A DNA stretch of 64,000 bases from an uncultured Prevotellaceae bacterium (GTDB lineage Bacteria; Bacteroidota; Bacteroidia; Bacteroidales; Bacteroidaceae). A program made the position numbers and the translations under genes. The notes under the pieces are model-generated. The model made no database searches. It was not told the origin of the DNA and saw only the letters and a program-made list of their open reading frames with translations. Location of the stretch: the NCBI GenBank assembly GCA_902761605.1, contig CACWLC010000002.1:1-64000 (forward strand), read 5' to 3'. Each line of letters starts with the position of its first letter. The first letter of the stretch is position 1. Shown here piece by piece: positions 44,433 through 53,613 of the stretch.

Positions 44433-46270
44433 ATAATAAGAAGAGAAAACGGGACGTATTCTATCACCAGAAACACGTAGCACCATTAATCAACGCGTAT
44501 CTGGGGGTAATCTCTTTCTTATCCTTTATGGCCTCCATATTTACTATTGTGAGTGCTGCCCTGGAGTTTGGATTCCGGTTGACATACAGACAGGTGGATG
44601 AACTCAAGTTGCTATACTTCTGGGTGTGGATCACATTCCTGATTGACCGCGGCAGCCATTTGCTGCTGATGCGGAAAGGCTATCTGAAGTCGGAATACAG
44701 TTTCATTGGATGGTGTATCAATGCCTTGCTGATGCTCACTCTAATACCTGTCATAGTGAATTTTGCCGGAATAGACGACAGCCATGGCATCATGAATATT
44801 CTCGACAACCGTGTGTTCCACGTTACGGTGCTGTTTCTGATATCCATCATCGACCTCTCTGACGGGGTGATCCGGCTGTTGGGCCGTAAGATGAATCCGG
44901 CTCTGATGATGGCATTCAGCTTCATGGTATTTATCCTGGTAGGCTCCGGATTGCTGATGATGCCACGATGCGTGCATCCAGGCGTTCATCTGCCGTGGAT
45001 CGACTCGCTGTTTACAGCTACGAGTGCAGTATGTGTAACAGGACTAACCACCGTGGATGTGCCAGCCACGTTTACCTATCTTGGACAATTCATCATCATG
45101 ATACTTATTCAGGTGGGAGGATTGGGAGTGATGACCATCACCAGTTTCTTTGCCCTTTTCTTTATGGGCAACACCAGCCTTTACAACCAGATTCTGGTGC
45201 GCGACATGGTTAGCAGTAAATCGCTGGCTTCGCTATGGTCCACATTGCTGAACATCTTCGGCTTTACAGCTGTTATTGAACTGATTGGAGCATTAATTAT
45301 CTTCATGGACACACATGGCGAGATTGGTCTGGACCTTAATCATGAACTGTTTTTCAGCGCGTTCCATTCTGTTTCAGCCTTCTGCAATGCAGGATTCTCT
45401 ATTTACAAAGACGGCCTGAGTTCGCCTCAGCTGATGACGGGGAATTGCTGGCTTTACATCATAATATCGCTGCTTATCATCCTGGGCGGTATCGGCTATC
45501 CGGTATTAGTTAATCTGAAGATTATTGCCTATAAGAAGGCACGTTTCTTCTGGAGGAGTATGCGTGGCGTCAACTATGCCAGTTGGAGTATGCCCAACCT
45601 GTTCGACCTGAACACCAAGATAGTACTGCGCACCACAGGTCTGCTGATTGTTTTCGGAACATTACTTATCGGTTTCTTTGAGTGGAACAACACCTTTGCC
45701 GGAATGATGCTACATGAGAAAATCACTCAGGCATTCTTTAACGCTGTCAGTCCGCGAACGGCAGGTTTCATCAGCGTAGATTTGGGCAGTATGTGCATCC
45801 AGTCGATTCTCATATATACGTTGCTGATGTGGATTGGAGGAGCATCGCAGTCAACAGCCGGTGGTGTGAAGGTTAACGCCTTTGCTGTGGCCTTCCTCAA
45901 TATACGTGCTATCGTCCACGGGACCACTCGTGTGGAGTTTGCAGGCAGGGAACTTTCGATCGACTCGATCCGTCGTGCCAATGTAGCTATTTTTGCCAGT
46001 CTCTTTGTGTTGTTCACTTTCGTTTTCACCATCACCATCATCGAACCGCAGTTGCCGTTGAAAGCAATCGTCTTCGAGTGTGTGTCAGCCTTCGCAACCG
46101 TTGGTTCCTCGCTGGGCATCACCTCGGAACTGCAATACACCAGCAAAGTGCTTATCATCATACTGATGTTCATAGGTCGTGTGGGTGTGGTTACACTGGC
46201 ACAGGCATTACTCAAGCAGTATAAAAATCAGAATTACAAATTACCTCAAGACAATATTATTATCTCATGA
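44429..46270 (+). CDS. TrkH/KtrB-type potassium transporter subunit
   Basis: This protein of about 613 residues has four selectivity-filter loops: AVCVTGLTTVD, AFCNAGFSIY, SPRTAGFIS and FATVGSSLG. Each has the filter glycine of the SKT superfamily. An N-terminal extension of about 150 residues with four extra hydrophobic helices makes it longer than enterobacterial TrkH (about 480), as in other Bacteroidota. No ATG fits: GTG at 44429 overlaps the upstream stop (GTGA), while a TTG at 44420 is the alternative. The RCK subunit gene overlaps its stop by 4 bases (ATGA). Confidence 0.88.
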   Translation: MNNKKRKRDVFYHQKHVAPLINAYLGVISFLSFMASIFTIVSAALEFGFRLTYRQVDELKLLYFWVWITFLIDRGSHLLLMRKGYLKSEYSFIGWCINALLMLTLIPVIVNFAGIDDSHGIMNILDNRVFHVTVLFLISIIDLSDGVIRLLGRKMNPALMMAFSFMVFILVGSGLLMMPRCVHPGVHLPWIDSLFTATSAVCVTGLTTVDVPATFTYLGQFIIMILIQVGGLGVMTITSFFALFFMGNTSLYNQILVRDMVSSKSLASLWSTLLNIFGFTAVIELIGALIIFMDTHGEIGLDLNHELFFSAFHSVSAFCNAGFSIYKDGLSSPQLMTGNCWLYIIISLLIILGGIGYPVLVNLKIIAYKKARFFWRSMRGVNYASWSMPNLFDLNTKIVLRTTGLLIVFGTLLIGFFEWNNTFAGMMLHEKITQAFFNAVSPRTAGFISVDLGSMCIQSILIYTLLMWIGGASQSTAGGVKVNAFAVAFLNIRAIVHGTTRVEFAGRELSIDSIRRANVAIFASLFVLFTFVFTITIIEPQLPLKAIVFECVSAFATVGSSLGITSELQYTSKVLIIILMFIGRVGVVTLAQALLKQYKNQNYKLPQDNIIIS

Positions 46271-46953
46271 AGTGTATCATTATAGGATTAGGAACATACG
46301 GCAGGGTGCTGGTAGATGAGTTATCAGCTCTGGGCCATGAAGTCATTGCCGCTGACAATGACGCCAACCGCGTAGAGAGAGTGAAGGAGATGTGCGATGC
46401 CGCATTTCAGATTGAAGCCACCGAGGAACTGTCACTATCGGTACTTCCACTGAAGAAAGTCGATGTGGTGATTGTTGCTATCGGTCAGAATCTCGGTGCC
46501 TCTGTACGTGTGGTTGCCCTACTGAAGAAGTTGGGTGTACAGCACATCTATGCCCGTGCCATGGACTATGTGCACAAAAACATCTTGCAAGCGTTCGACA
46601 TCGATAAGATACTTATTCCTGAGGAACGTGCTGCCCGTTCGCTGGTACGCGAGATGGAGCTTGGTGCAAAAATCCAACTTTTCCGTGTAGACGATAAGTA
46701 TTGTGTGTTTAAATTTCAAATACCCAAGCAGTTTATCGGAATGTCACCCAACGACCTTCATCTCAATGAAGAGTTTAATCTGAAGATAATTGCCATCAAA
46801 AAGCCGAAGAAGGTGCAGAATTTCATCGGTATTGAGTATAATGAATCAGAAGTAGTCAATGCTACAGAAGATACAGAACCTTTGGTGACCAACGACGAGA
46901 TTGTATGCTACGGCAAAGAGTCGGACTTCAGAAAACTATGCAAATTACTATAA
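46267..46953 (+). CDS. TrkA/KtrA-type RCK regulatory subunit
   Basis: This 228-residue cytoplasmic protein has an N-terminal Rossmann fold (GLGTYGRVLVDEL, then acidic AADND for the nucleotide ribose) and a C-terminal RCK-C domain (about 140-225). The single RCK pair makes it KtrA-like rather than the tandem E. coli TrkA. It gates the potassium channel subunit encoded immediately upstream, with which it shares an ATGA overlap. Confidence 0.9.
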   Translation: MKCIIIGLGTYGRVLVDELSALGHEVIAADNDANRVERVKEMCDAAFQIEATEELSLSVLPLKKVDVVIVAIGQNLGASVRVVALLKKLGVQHIYARAMDYVHKNILQAFDIDKILIPEERAARSLVREMELGAKIQLFRVDDKYCVFKFQIPKQFIGMSPNDLHLNEEFNLKIIAIKKPKKVQNFIGIEYNESEVVNATEDTEPLVTNDEIVCYGKESDFRKLCKLL

Positions 46954-46982
46954 GGCCATAAAATTTTTGCCTAACTATACGA

Positions 46983-48218
46983 ATGATGAAAAGACTTATC
47001 ATATTCACTCTCCTGTTGTTGGCTGTAGTAAACACGTGGGCACAGCGATTTGAAGACTATTTCGAAGACCGCACGCTGCGCATCGACTATACATTCAGTG
47101 GCAACCATGAGCTCCAACAACTGTATGTCGACGAACTGGTGGTAATGCCCCGTTGGTATGGGCGTCGTCATCGACTTGCCGAATTACCCTTGAAGGGTAA
47201 CGGTCAACTCACCGTCAGGACAAAGAATACAAGAGAGGTTATCTATCGTCACAGTTTCTCGAGTCTTTTTCAGGAATGGCTCGCCACCGACGAGGCAAAG
47301 CATACGCAGAAGTCGTTCGAAAACGTCTTCCTGGTGCCGTTTCCCAAGCAGCCAGTAGATATTACCATAGAGTTGCGCGACTACCATGAGCGGATAGTTG
47401 CCACGATGACGCACAGCGTAGACCCCAGCGACATTCTGATTCGTAAGGCAGGAGAACGGCATGTTACTCCTCACGTCACCCTGCAACAGGCTGCTGACAC
47501 CACTCGGTGCATACATGTGGCCTATGTTGCAGAAGGCTATCAGCAGCACGAGATGGATACGTTCCTCGATGACTGCCGGGTAGCGATGGAGTCGCTGTTC
47601 CAGCACGAGCCGTTCCGCCAGATGCAGAACCGTTTCAACATGGTGGCGGTGATGTCTCCATCGGCAGAGAGTGGCACCAGCGAGCCATCGAAGGGCATCT
47701 GGAAACAGACTGCGCTGGGTTCGCATTTCGACACGTTCTACAGCGACCGCTACCTGACCACCCTGCACCTGAAACGGCTTCACGATGTGCTGGCAGGCAC
47801 ACCCTACGAACATATCATAATCCTCGTAAACACCGATCACTACGGTGGTGGCGGAATCTACAACTCCTACAACCTGACCTATGCCCACGGCGAGCATTTC
47901 CGTCCGGTAGTGGTCCACGAATTCGGACACAGCTTCGGAGGCCTGGGCGACGAGTATCCATACGGTGACAGCGACCCTATGTACTTTGCCGATACGGAGC
48001 CCTGGGAACCCAATCTCACCACGAAACACAGCTTCACTGGCAAGTGGGAACAATTGGTAGCTGAGGGGCGGGCCGGACTCGTAGAGGGTGGAGGCTATCT
48101 GTCAAAAGGCGTGTGGCGAGGTTTCGAGAACTGCCGCATGCGCACCAACGAAGAACCAGAGTTCTGTCTGGTCTGCAAGCAGGCTCTCATACGCCTGATC
48201 AACTTCTATACCGAATAA
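46983..48218 (+). CDS. Secreted M64 family metallopeptidase
   Basis: This 411-residue protein has a signal peptide (MMKRLIIFTLLLLAVVNTWAQ), an N-terminal beta-rich M64 domain (about 22-145) and a catalytic domain with the zinc motif HEFGHSFGGLGDEY (His312, Glu313, His316). That is the signature of the IgA-peptidase M64 family, many of which are found in gut Bacteroidota. The natural substrate is not readable from sequence. It begins 29 bases after the potassium gene, and co-transcription is possible. Confidence 0.9.
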   Translation: MMKRLIIFTLLLLAVVNTWAQRFEDYFEDRTLRIDYTFSGNHELQQLYVDELVVMPRWYGRRHRLAELPLKGNGQLTVRTKNTREVIYRHSFSSLFQEWLATDEAKHTQKSFENVFLVPFPKQPVDITIELRDYHERIVATMTHSVDPSDILIRKAGERHVTPHVTLQQAADTTRCIHVAYVAEGYQQHEMDTFLDDCRVAMESLFQHEPFRQMQNRFNMVAVMSPSAESGTSEPSKGIWKQTALGSHFDTFYSDRYLTTLHLKRLHDVLAGTPYEHIIILVNTDHYGGGGIYNSYNLTYAHGEHFRPVVVHEFGHSFGGLGDEYPYGDSDPMYFADTEPWEPNLTTKHSFTGKWEQLVAEGRAGLVEGGGYLSKGVWRGFENCRMRTNEEPEFCLVCKQALIRLINFYTE

Positions 48219-48254
48219 AATAACCCGGGCAAGGCTCCCAAAATATTCTAACAG

Positions 48255-51083
48255 ATGTACGATATGCATAGAACCACTTGCGATAAAATGGCATGGTACA
48301 AGAGAACAATGATGCTACTGCTCTCTGTCTATCTCTCATTGTCAGCAGGATTTGCCAAACCAGACAGTACCAGGGTATTCTCAGAGAACAATCCACTGGT
48401 TTATGAAGACGTATGGGACCTATGGCCCTACTCGTTTCTCAACGACAACGGCGACCCCGACGGCTTCAATGTCGACCTGATCAGGCTCATCATGAAAGAA
48501 CTCGACATTCCATACGTCATCAGGCTGAAACCGCAGTCGGAAGCCTTCAGCGACCTGAAAGAAGGGAAATCGGACCTGATGCTGGGACTGGCCGTAGGAT
48601 TCCACGATGAGTTTGGAAAATTCTCGAAGAATGCTGTCACACTCTTCACTCAAAGCGTGGTGATGCCGAAGAGTAAAGAAGTGGAGATCAAACGTTTCCG
48701 CGACCTGAGCAACCACAAGGTGATAGTCTGCGACAGCTCGCTGGTCCACCACCTGATGCTGGAGTATGGGTGGGGCGAGAATGCCATTCCAGTCAGGGAT
48801 ATGCGCGAAGCCATTCAGGAAGTTAGCGCCAAGGAGGATGGTCAAATCCTGTGGAACACGCTATCGCTGAAATGGCTCATGCAGCGCTATCACACCGACA
48901 ACTTGGAACTGTACCCCGTCAACATGCAGCACGGACAGTACAAGTTCATGGCGAACAACCAGCAACTGCTCGACAGACTCGACGAGGCCTACACCAAACT
49001 TTATACCAACGACAAGATACAACCCCTGCAGGATAAATGGTTCTATCCTGAGCGTCAGGATATGGAAGAGCCGATAGGAATGATGTATCTGCTGGGTGGC
49101 GGCTTGCTACTACTCGTCTTCATGGCCATCTATGGTATCAGCTATCGTATCCAAGACAGGAAGATCAGGCTCGAGAACGTCAAGCGCAACAATCGTCTGG
49201 CTCTGATTCTGCAGACCAGTCAGGTACACATCTGGACCTACAACATAAAGAAAAACCAATTCTCCTGGCATAACGACAACGGACAGGTGGCCTATACGTA
49301 CTCGATGGAGGAGTTCTCGCAGCGATACAGCCACGAGGACTTCGTCACTCTGAAGTCGGCCCTGGATAAACTCGCCGATACCAAGAAGACCGATGATGAA
49401 AGGCTACGGGTAGGCGAGCGTAGCTCGGGAATGGAGAAGGAAATTGAGCTGATCCTGCGTGCCAAGGACGTAGAAGACGGCGATACCAACGCCCGCGACT
49501 ACCACATCGTGCTGTCGGTATTGAGCCGCGACAAGAATGGCAACCCTGCCGTCATCATCGGCACAAAGAAGGATGTGACGGAGGAACAGCAGCAGAAGCG
49601 GCTCGACGAAGAGCGCACGCTGCGCTACTGGTCCATCTTCTACACCCCGATTCTGGGCATTATCCTCTTCAACAAGGAAGGCAAGCTCGTAAACATCAAT
49701 CCCAAAGCCTGCGACATCTTCGCATGCAATGCTGAAGAAATCATTGAAAAGGGCGTTGACATCCATTCGATGTTCAACATAGATATGCAGGATTTGGAAG
49801 ACATGAACGGATATCAGGCTACCCAGACAGTCGGTCATGACATGATAACAGAGTTCCGTCTGATGACTATCCACGACGATGCCGGTGAGATGCTGGGCGT
49901 ATTCGCCTTCTGCCGCGACATCACTATGTCGGAAAGCAACAAAGACCTGGAGATGGAAAACCAGAAAAAGATCGACGAGTTGCTCGACGAACAGCGACAA
50001 TATTCCGATATTATCAACGCCACCATCAGCGATACCGATATACGTCAGGTAACCTACTCGCCCGACTCCCACACACTGACTATCTACCGAGGCACCGACA
50101 CCATCCAGCATGCGCTGACACAGACGCGTTGTATGACACTTGTCGACGAGCAGTCGCAGCGACAGGCCATGCGTCTGTTGAGCAATATGGACGGATATGA
50201 AGACAAGGTTATAGAGTATAATATCAGAACAAGCCTCCGCTCGACGGGTGGAAGGCCATTGATACTATATTTCCGCTTAGAGCCATACTACGACAACAAC
50301 GGCAAGGTGAAGGAATACCGCGGTATGCTACGCGACATCAGCGAGATGGACTGGATAGAGCGTCAGATGGAACTGCAGTCTGCGAAGGTGCAGGAGGTAG
50401 AGAAGACTAAGAACAGTTTCGTGAAGAACATGGCACAGGAGATTCGCAATCCAATGAATGCCGTAGTAGAACACGTGGCGCAGATAAACGACAACAGTTC
50501 TTCGGCCAACGAACCGGAGCTGTGCGAGGTTATCCAGCAGAATGCCGACTACTTGTTGCACATCGTCAACAACATCCTCTACCTGTCGCGCCTGGAGGCT
50601 CGGATGGTAGAAATCAATCGTAAACCGCAGAACTTCGCTGAGTTGTTTGAGTCGCAGTGTGCCAATGGCTGGATGAAGTTCATGAATGCCGACACCAACT
50701 ACATCGTGGAGAATCCTTATGAGCAGCTGACCGTTGACATCGATGCCGAAAACCTTGGCCATGTCATCGAACAGGTGACGTGCAATGCCGCTCAGCATAC
50801 GAAGCGTGGTACCGTAAGGGCCCGCTACGACTACATCGGTCGACGACTGATTATCTCTGTCGACGACACTGGCGAGGGTATCCCCGAGGCCGAACTTACC
50901 CGCATCCAGAGTGAACAGGGTGGCGCCCACAATACCAAGGGATTGGGTTTGGCCATTACCAAGGAGCTGGTAAGCCAGATGGGCGGCACCGTAGAGATCA
51001 GTTCGGAAGAGGGGTCAGGCACCACCATCTACATTATGATTCCGTGTCACGCCTCAGTCATTAAACGCAAAAAAACCGCTTAG
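48255..51083 (+). CDS. Solute-binding-domain sensor kinase with a degenerate H-box
   Basis: This 942-residue protein has an N-terminal signal segment, then a type-3 solute-binding domain (about 40-265: YSFLNDNGDPDGFNVDLIRLIMKEL, a BvgS-like Venus-flytrap), a TM helix near 278-303 and PAS-like domains (about 310-560). A further PAS-like region, HisKA near 715-780 and an HATPase domain (CNAAQHT, DDTGEGIP, GLGLAI) follow. The H-box reads NMAQEIRNPMNAV, with Gln728 where the phosphoaccepting His should be. ATP-binding motifs look intact. It probably cannot autophosphorylate in the normal way and may act as a sensor partner of the next kinase, whose gene follows 3 bases downstream. An alternative start is at Met12. 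Confidence 0.85.
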   Translation: MYDMHRTTCDKMAWYKRTMMLLLSVYLSLSAGFAKPDSTRVFSENNPLVYEDVWDLWPYSFLNDNGDPDGFNVDLIRLIMKELDIPYVIRLKPQSEAFSDLKEGKSDLMLGLAVGFHDEFGKFSKNAVTLFTQSVVMPKSKEVEIKRFRDLSNHKVIVCDSSLVHHLMLEYGWGENAIPVRDMREAIQEVSAKEDGQILWNTLSLKWLMQRYHTDNLELYPVNMQHGQYKFMANNQQLLDRLDEAYTKLYTNDKIQPLQDKWFYPERQDMEEPIGMMYLLGGGLLLLVFMAIYGISYRIQDRKIRLENVKRNNRLALILQTSQVHIWTYNIKKNQFSWHNDNGQVAYTYSMEEFSQRYSHEDFVTLKSALDKLADTKKTDDERLRVGERSSGMEKEIELILRAKDVEDGDTNARDYHIVLSVLSRDKNGNPAVIIGTKKDVTEEQQQKRLDEERTLRYWSIFYTPILGIILFNKEGKLVNINPKACDIFACNAEEIIEKGVDIHSMFNIDMQDLEDMNGYQATQTVGHDMITEFRLMTIHDDAGEMLGVFAFCRDITMSESNKDLEMENQKKIDELLDEQRQYSDIINATISDTDIRQVTYSPDSHTLTIYRGTDTIQHALTQTRCMTLVDEQSQRQAMRLLSNMDGYEDKVIEYNIRTSLRSTGGRPLILYFRLEPYYDNNGKVKEYRGMLRDISEMDWIERQMELQSAKVQEVEKTKNSFVKNMAQEIRNPMNAVVEHVAQINDNSSSANEPELCEVIQQNADYLLHIVNNILYLSRLEARMVEINRKPQNFAELFESQCANGWMKFMNADTNYIVENPYEQLTVDIDAENLGHVIEQVTCNAAQHTKRGTVRARYDYIGRRLIISVDDTGEGIPEAELTRIQSEQGGAHNTKGLGLAITKELVSQMGGTVEISSEEGSGTTIYIMIPCHASVIKRKKTA

Positions 51084-51086
51084 CCC

Positions 51087-53597
51087 ATGAAACGCCTATA
51101 TACATATATTATCATGTTGTTGCTCAGTGCCACAGCCACCAGGTCAATGGCTCAGCAACTCACAGAAACATACACCAAGCAACGACCCGTAGTTATTGTA
51201 TGCGACTGGGACAAGGCACCCTACGAGTTCCTTAACGACAAGGGGCAGCCCTCAGGCAGCAATATCGATGTGATGCAGGCCGTGATGGACAAGCTGAACC
51301 TTCCCTGCCAGTTCGTGATGAAAGACTGGAGCATCGCCCTGAAAACCTTCGAGCGCGGAGATGCAGACATCATTCTGGCCAATGCCCGGCGCTACCGTCG
51401 TGAGCCTTACGTCCTCTCGGAAAATATCGTCAACTACAATCGCATCCGCGTGGCCATGCACTCCGATTCCGTAGGTATGGTGTCGTTCAGACAGTTGGAG
51501 CAAGAAGGTGCAGTCTTCAAACCCGGTGACTATTCTGCCTTCTACTTCATGGACGGCGACTCGATGCGCAATAGCCGCATGGAGTTCCAGACGCCCAAGG
51601 TGGCGCTGACGGGTTTGATCAACGGTGACTACAAATACTACGTGTGGGGCGAAGAGCCGCTGAAGTGGAAAATCAAAGAACTCAACCTCGAGGGCATCGT
51701 GCTCAACGATGTGGGTATACCCATCTCCGAAATCCATATCATCGGCCGCGACAGGCAATTAATCGAACAGATTGACGACCAGTATTCGCGCCTGAAACAG
51801 AGCGGTGAGATTGCTGCCATTCAGGACCGTTGGTTCCATCCTGAGCGCATCCAGGACCACACGTCGCCGATGGTCTATTACATTGTCGTCGCCGTGCTTC
51901 TGTTGGCAGCCCTCTCCTACATATTAGCACGGCTGGCAAAGGCCCACGTTCAGAGTTCCGCCCGCAAGTCGACGGAGCTGAACAGCATGATGTACAAGGC
52001 CCTGCACATGGGCAATTTCGACATCATGGTCTATGACATCAAGAACGACCGGATGACAAACAACTACGGGCAGATACTGCCCAAGGAAGGTCTGACATTG
52101 GCTGAATTTACAAGCCACATCCACCCCAGCCAGCAAGAGGAGTTCACCCAGAAGATGAAGCGTCTGACCGAAGGCCGTGAGCGCCAGTTTGTGCTGAACA
52201 AACTATACAACAGCGCTACTGCTGACAATCCCCAATGGCTCAGTTTCCATGGTCATGCCATCCTGGAGCTCGACAACGAAGGACACCCCGCATACGTTGT
52301 CAACGCCATCCACGACGTTACCCACGACCTTGAGGAGAACAAGGCTGAACGCGAACTCGTAAAGAAGTATGAGCAACTGTCAAACATCCCGTTCATCGCC
52401 ATGTCATTCTACGACAAGGACGGTTGGCTCATCGACCTCAACGACAACATGCGGCAGCTCTGCGGCATGACCGACGACCAACCCGAGAACAAGCGATTCT
52501 GGGAGACCGTCTGCATGTTCGACGTCCCGTTGTTCCGCAATATCTACTCGCCCGACAGTCGCAACGACATGCTCGTATGCCAACACATGAATTACCCAGA
52601 GATGGGTATCGACCGCTACATCGAATTCTTCATCCTGCCGTTATTCAACAGCGATGGAGAGACCTGCAACTACTTCATCACCACACTCGACGTCACCGAG
52701 GACCGCAACCGCGACCACGACCGTCATCTGCACGACAAGAAGGTTAACGACATCCGGACTGACATTGAGAACAAAAAGCAAACTCTGGCCTTCCTATTGG
52801 AACATAGCGACCGGCACTTGGAGCAGGGCGACGACGGCAGGATGCACATCATCGTCGACAACACAAAACTCGAAGAAGCCCGCCGACAGTTGCAGACCGT
52901 CACCACGCAGGCCAACGAGAGTGTCAGGATGAAGAGTGGTTTCATGGCATCGATGACCCACGAGTTGCGCACGCCACTAAACGCCATCGTCGGGTTTACC
53001 GGCATTCTCGACACGCTGGGCAACAACCCTGAGCGCGGCGAGTACGTCCGAATCATTCGTAACTCCAGTGACATGTTGCAACGACTCATCAACGACATCA
53101 TCGAGGCCTCATCAATGAGCGGGGGTACGCTTACCATCAAGCCAGAGACCATAGACTTCGCCATAGCCTTCGACGACATCTGCCTGACCCTACAGCAACG
53201 TGTGCAGAGTAAGAATCTGAAGTTCATCAAGGAGAATCCATACGACACCTTCGTCACTACGCTCGACTTCGAGCGCGTCCAGCAGGTGCTCACCAACTTC
53301 GTCACCAACGCCGTGAAGTTCACAGAACACGGCCACGTCAGACTGGGCTACCGCTACGAGAAGCACGGCATGTACCTCTACTGCGAGGACACCGGCATGG
53401 GCATCCCCAAGGACAAGCAAAAGATAGTCTTCGAGCGCTTCGTAAAACTCGACGAGTTCGTGCAGGGCACCGGTATGGGCCTGGCCATTTGTAAGTCGAT
53501 TGCTGATAGTTGTGGAGGCGATATCGGTGTTATCAGCGCCGGTGAAAACCGCGGCTCAACCTTCTGGCTCTGGATTCCATGCGATAACCATGCCTGA
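51087..53597 (+). CDS. Solute-binding-domain sensor histidine kinase
   Basis: This 836-residue paralogue of the preceding protein has a signal peptide and a type-3 solute-binding domain (about 30-255, DKAPYEFLNDKGQPSGSNIDVMQAVMD). A TM helix (about 260-285) and PAS-like domains (about 300-560) precede a HisKA with an intact SMTHELRTPLNAI (His625) and an HATPase domain (NFVTNAVKF, DTGMGIP, GTGMGLAI). It would sense a small periplasmic ligand such as an amino acid or organic acid. No response regulator is encoded nearby, so the receiver is elsewhere. The tandem arrangement with a His-less partner suggests a heteromeric sensor. Confidence 0.88.
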   Translation: MKRLYTYIIMLLLSATATRSMAQQLTETYTKQRPVVIVCDWDKAPYEFLNDKGQPSGSNIDVMQAVMDKLNLPCQFVMKDWSIALKTFERGDADIILANARRYRREPYVLSENIVNYNRIRVAMHSDSVGMVSFRQLEQEGAVFKPGDYSAFYFMDGDSMRNSRMEFQTPKVALTGLINGDYKYYVWGEEPLKWKIKELNLEGIVLNDVGIPISEIHIIGRDRQLIEQIDDQYSRLKQSGEIAAIQDRWFHPERIQDHTSPMVYYIVVAVLLLAALSYILARLAKAHVQSSARKSTELNSMMYKALHMGNFDIMVYDIKNDRMTNNYGQILPKEGLTLAEFTSHIHPSQQEEFTQKMKRLTEGRERQFVLNKLYNSATADNPQWLSFHGHAILELDNEGHPAYVVNAIHDVTHDLEENKAERELVKKYEQLSNIPFIAMSFYDKDGWLIDLNDNMRQLCGMTDDQPENKRFWETVCMFDVPLFRNIYSPDSRNDMLVCQHMNYPEMGIDRYIEFFILPLFNSDGETCNYFITTLDVTEDRNRDHDRHLHDKKVNDIRTDIENKKQTLAFLLEHSDRHLEQGDDGRMHIIVDNTKLEEARRQLQTVTTQANESVRMKSGFMASMTHELRTPLNAIVGFTGILDTLGNNPERGEYVRIIRNSSDMLQRLINDIIEASSMSGGTLTIKPETIDFAIAFDDICLTLQQRVQSKNLKFIKENPYDTFVTTLDFERVQQVLTNFVTNAVKFTEHGHVRLGYRYEKHGMYLYCEDTGMGIPKDKQKIVFERFVKLDEFVQGTGMGLAICKSIADSCGGDIGVISAGENRGSTFWLWIPCDNHA

Positions 53598-53613
53598 TTC
53601 TTAGTTCTCACCT

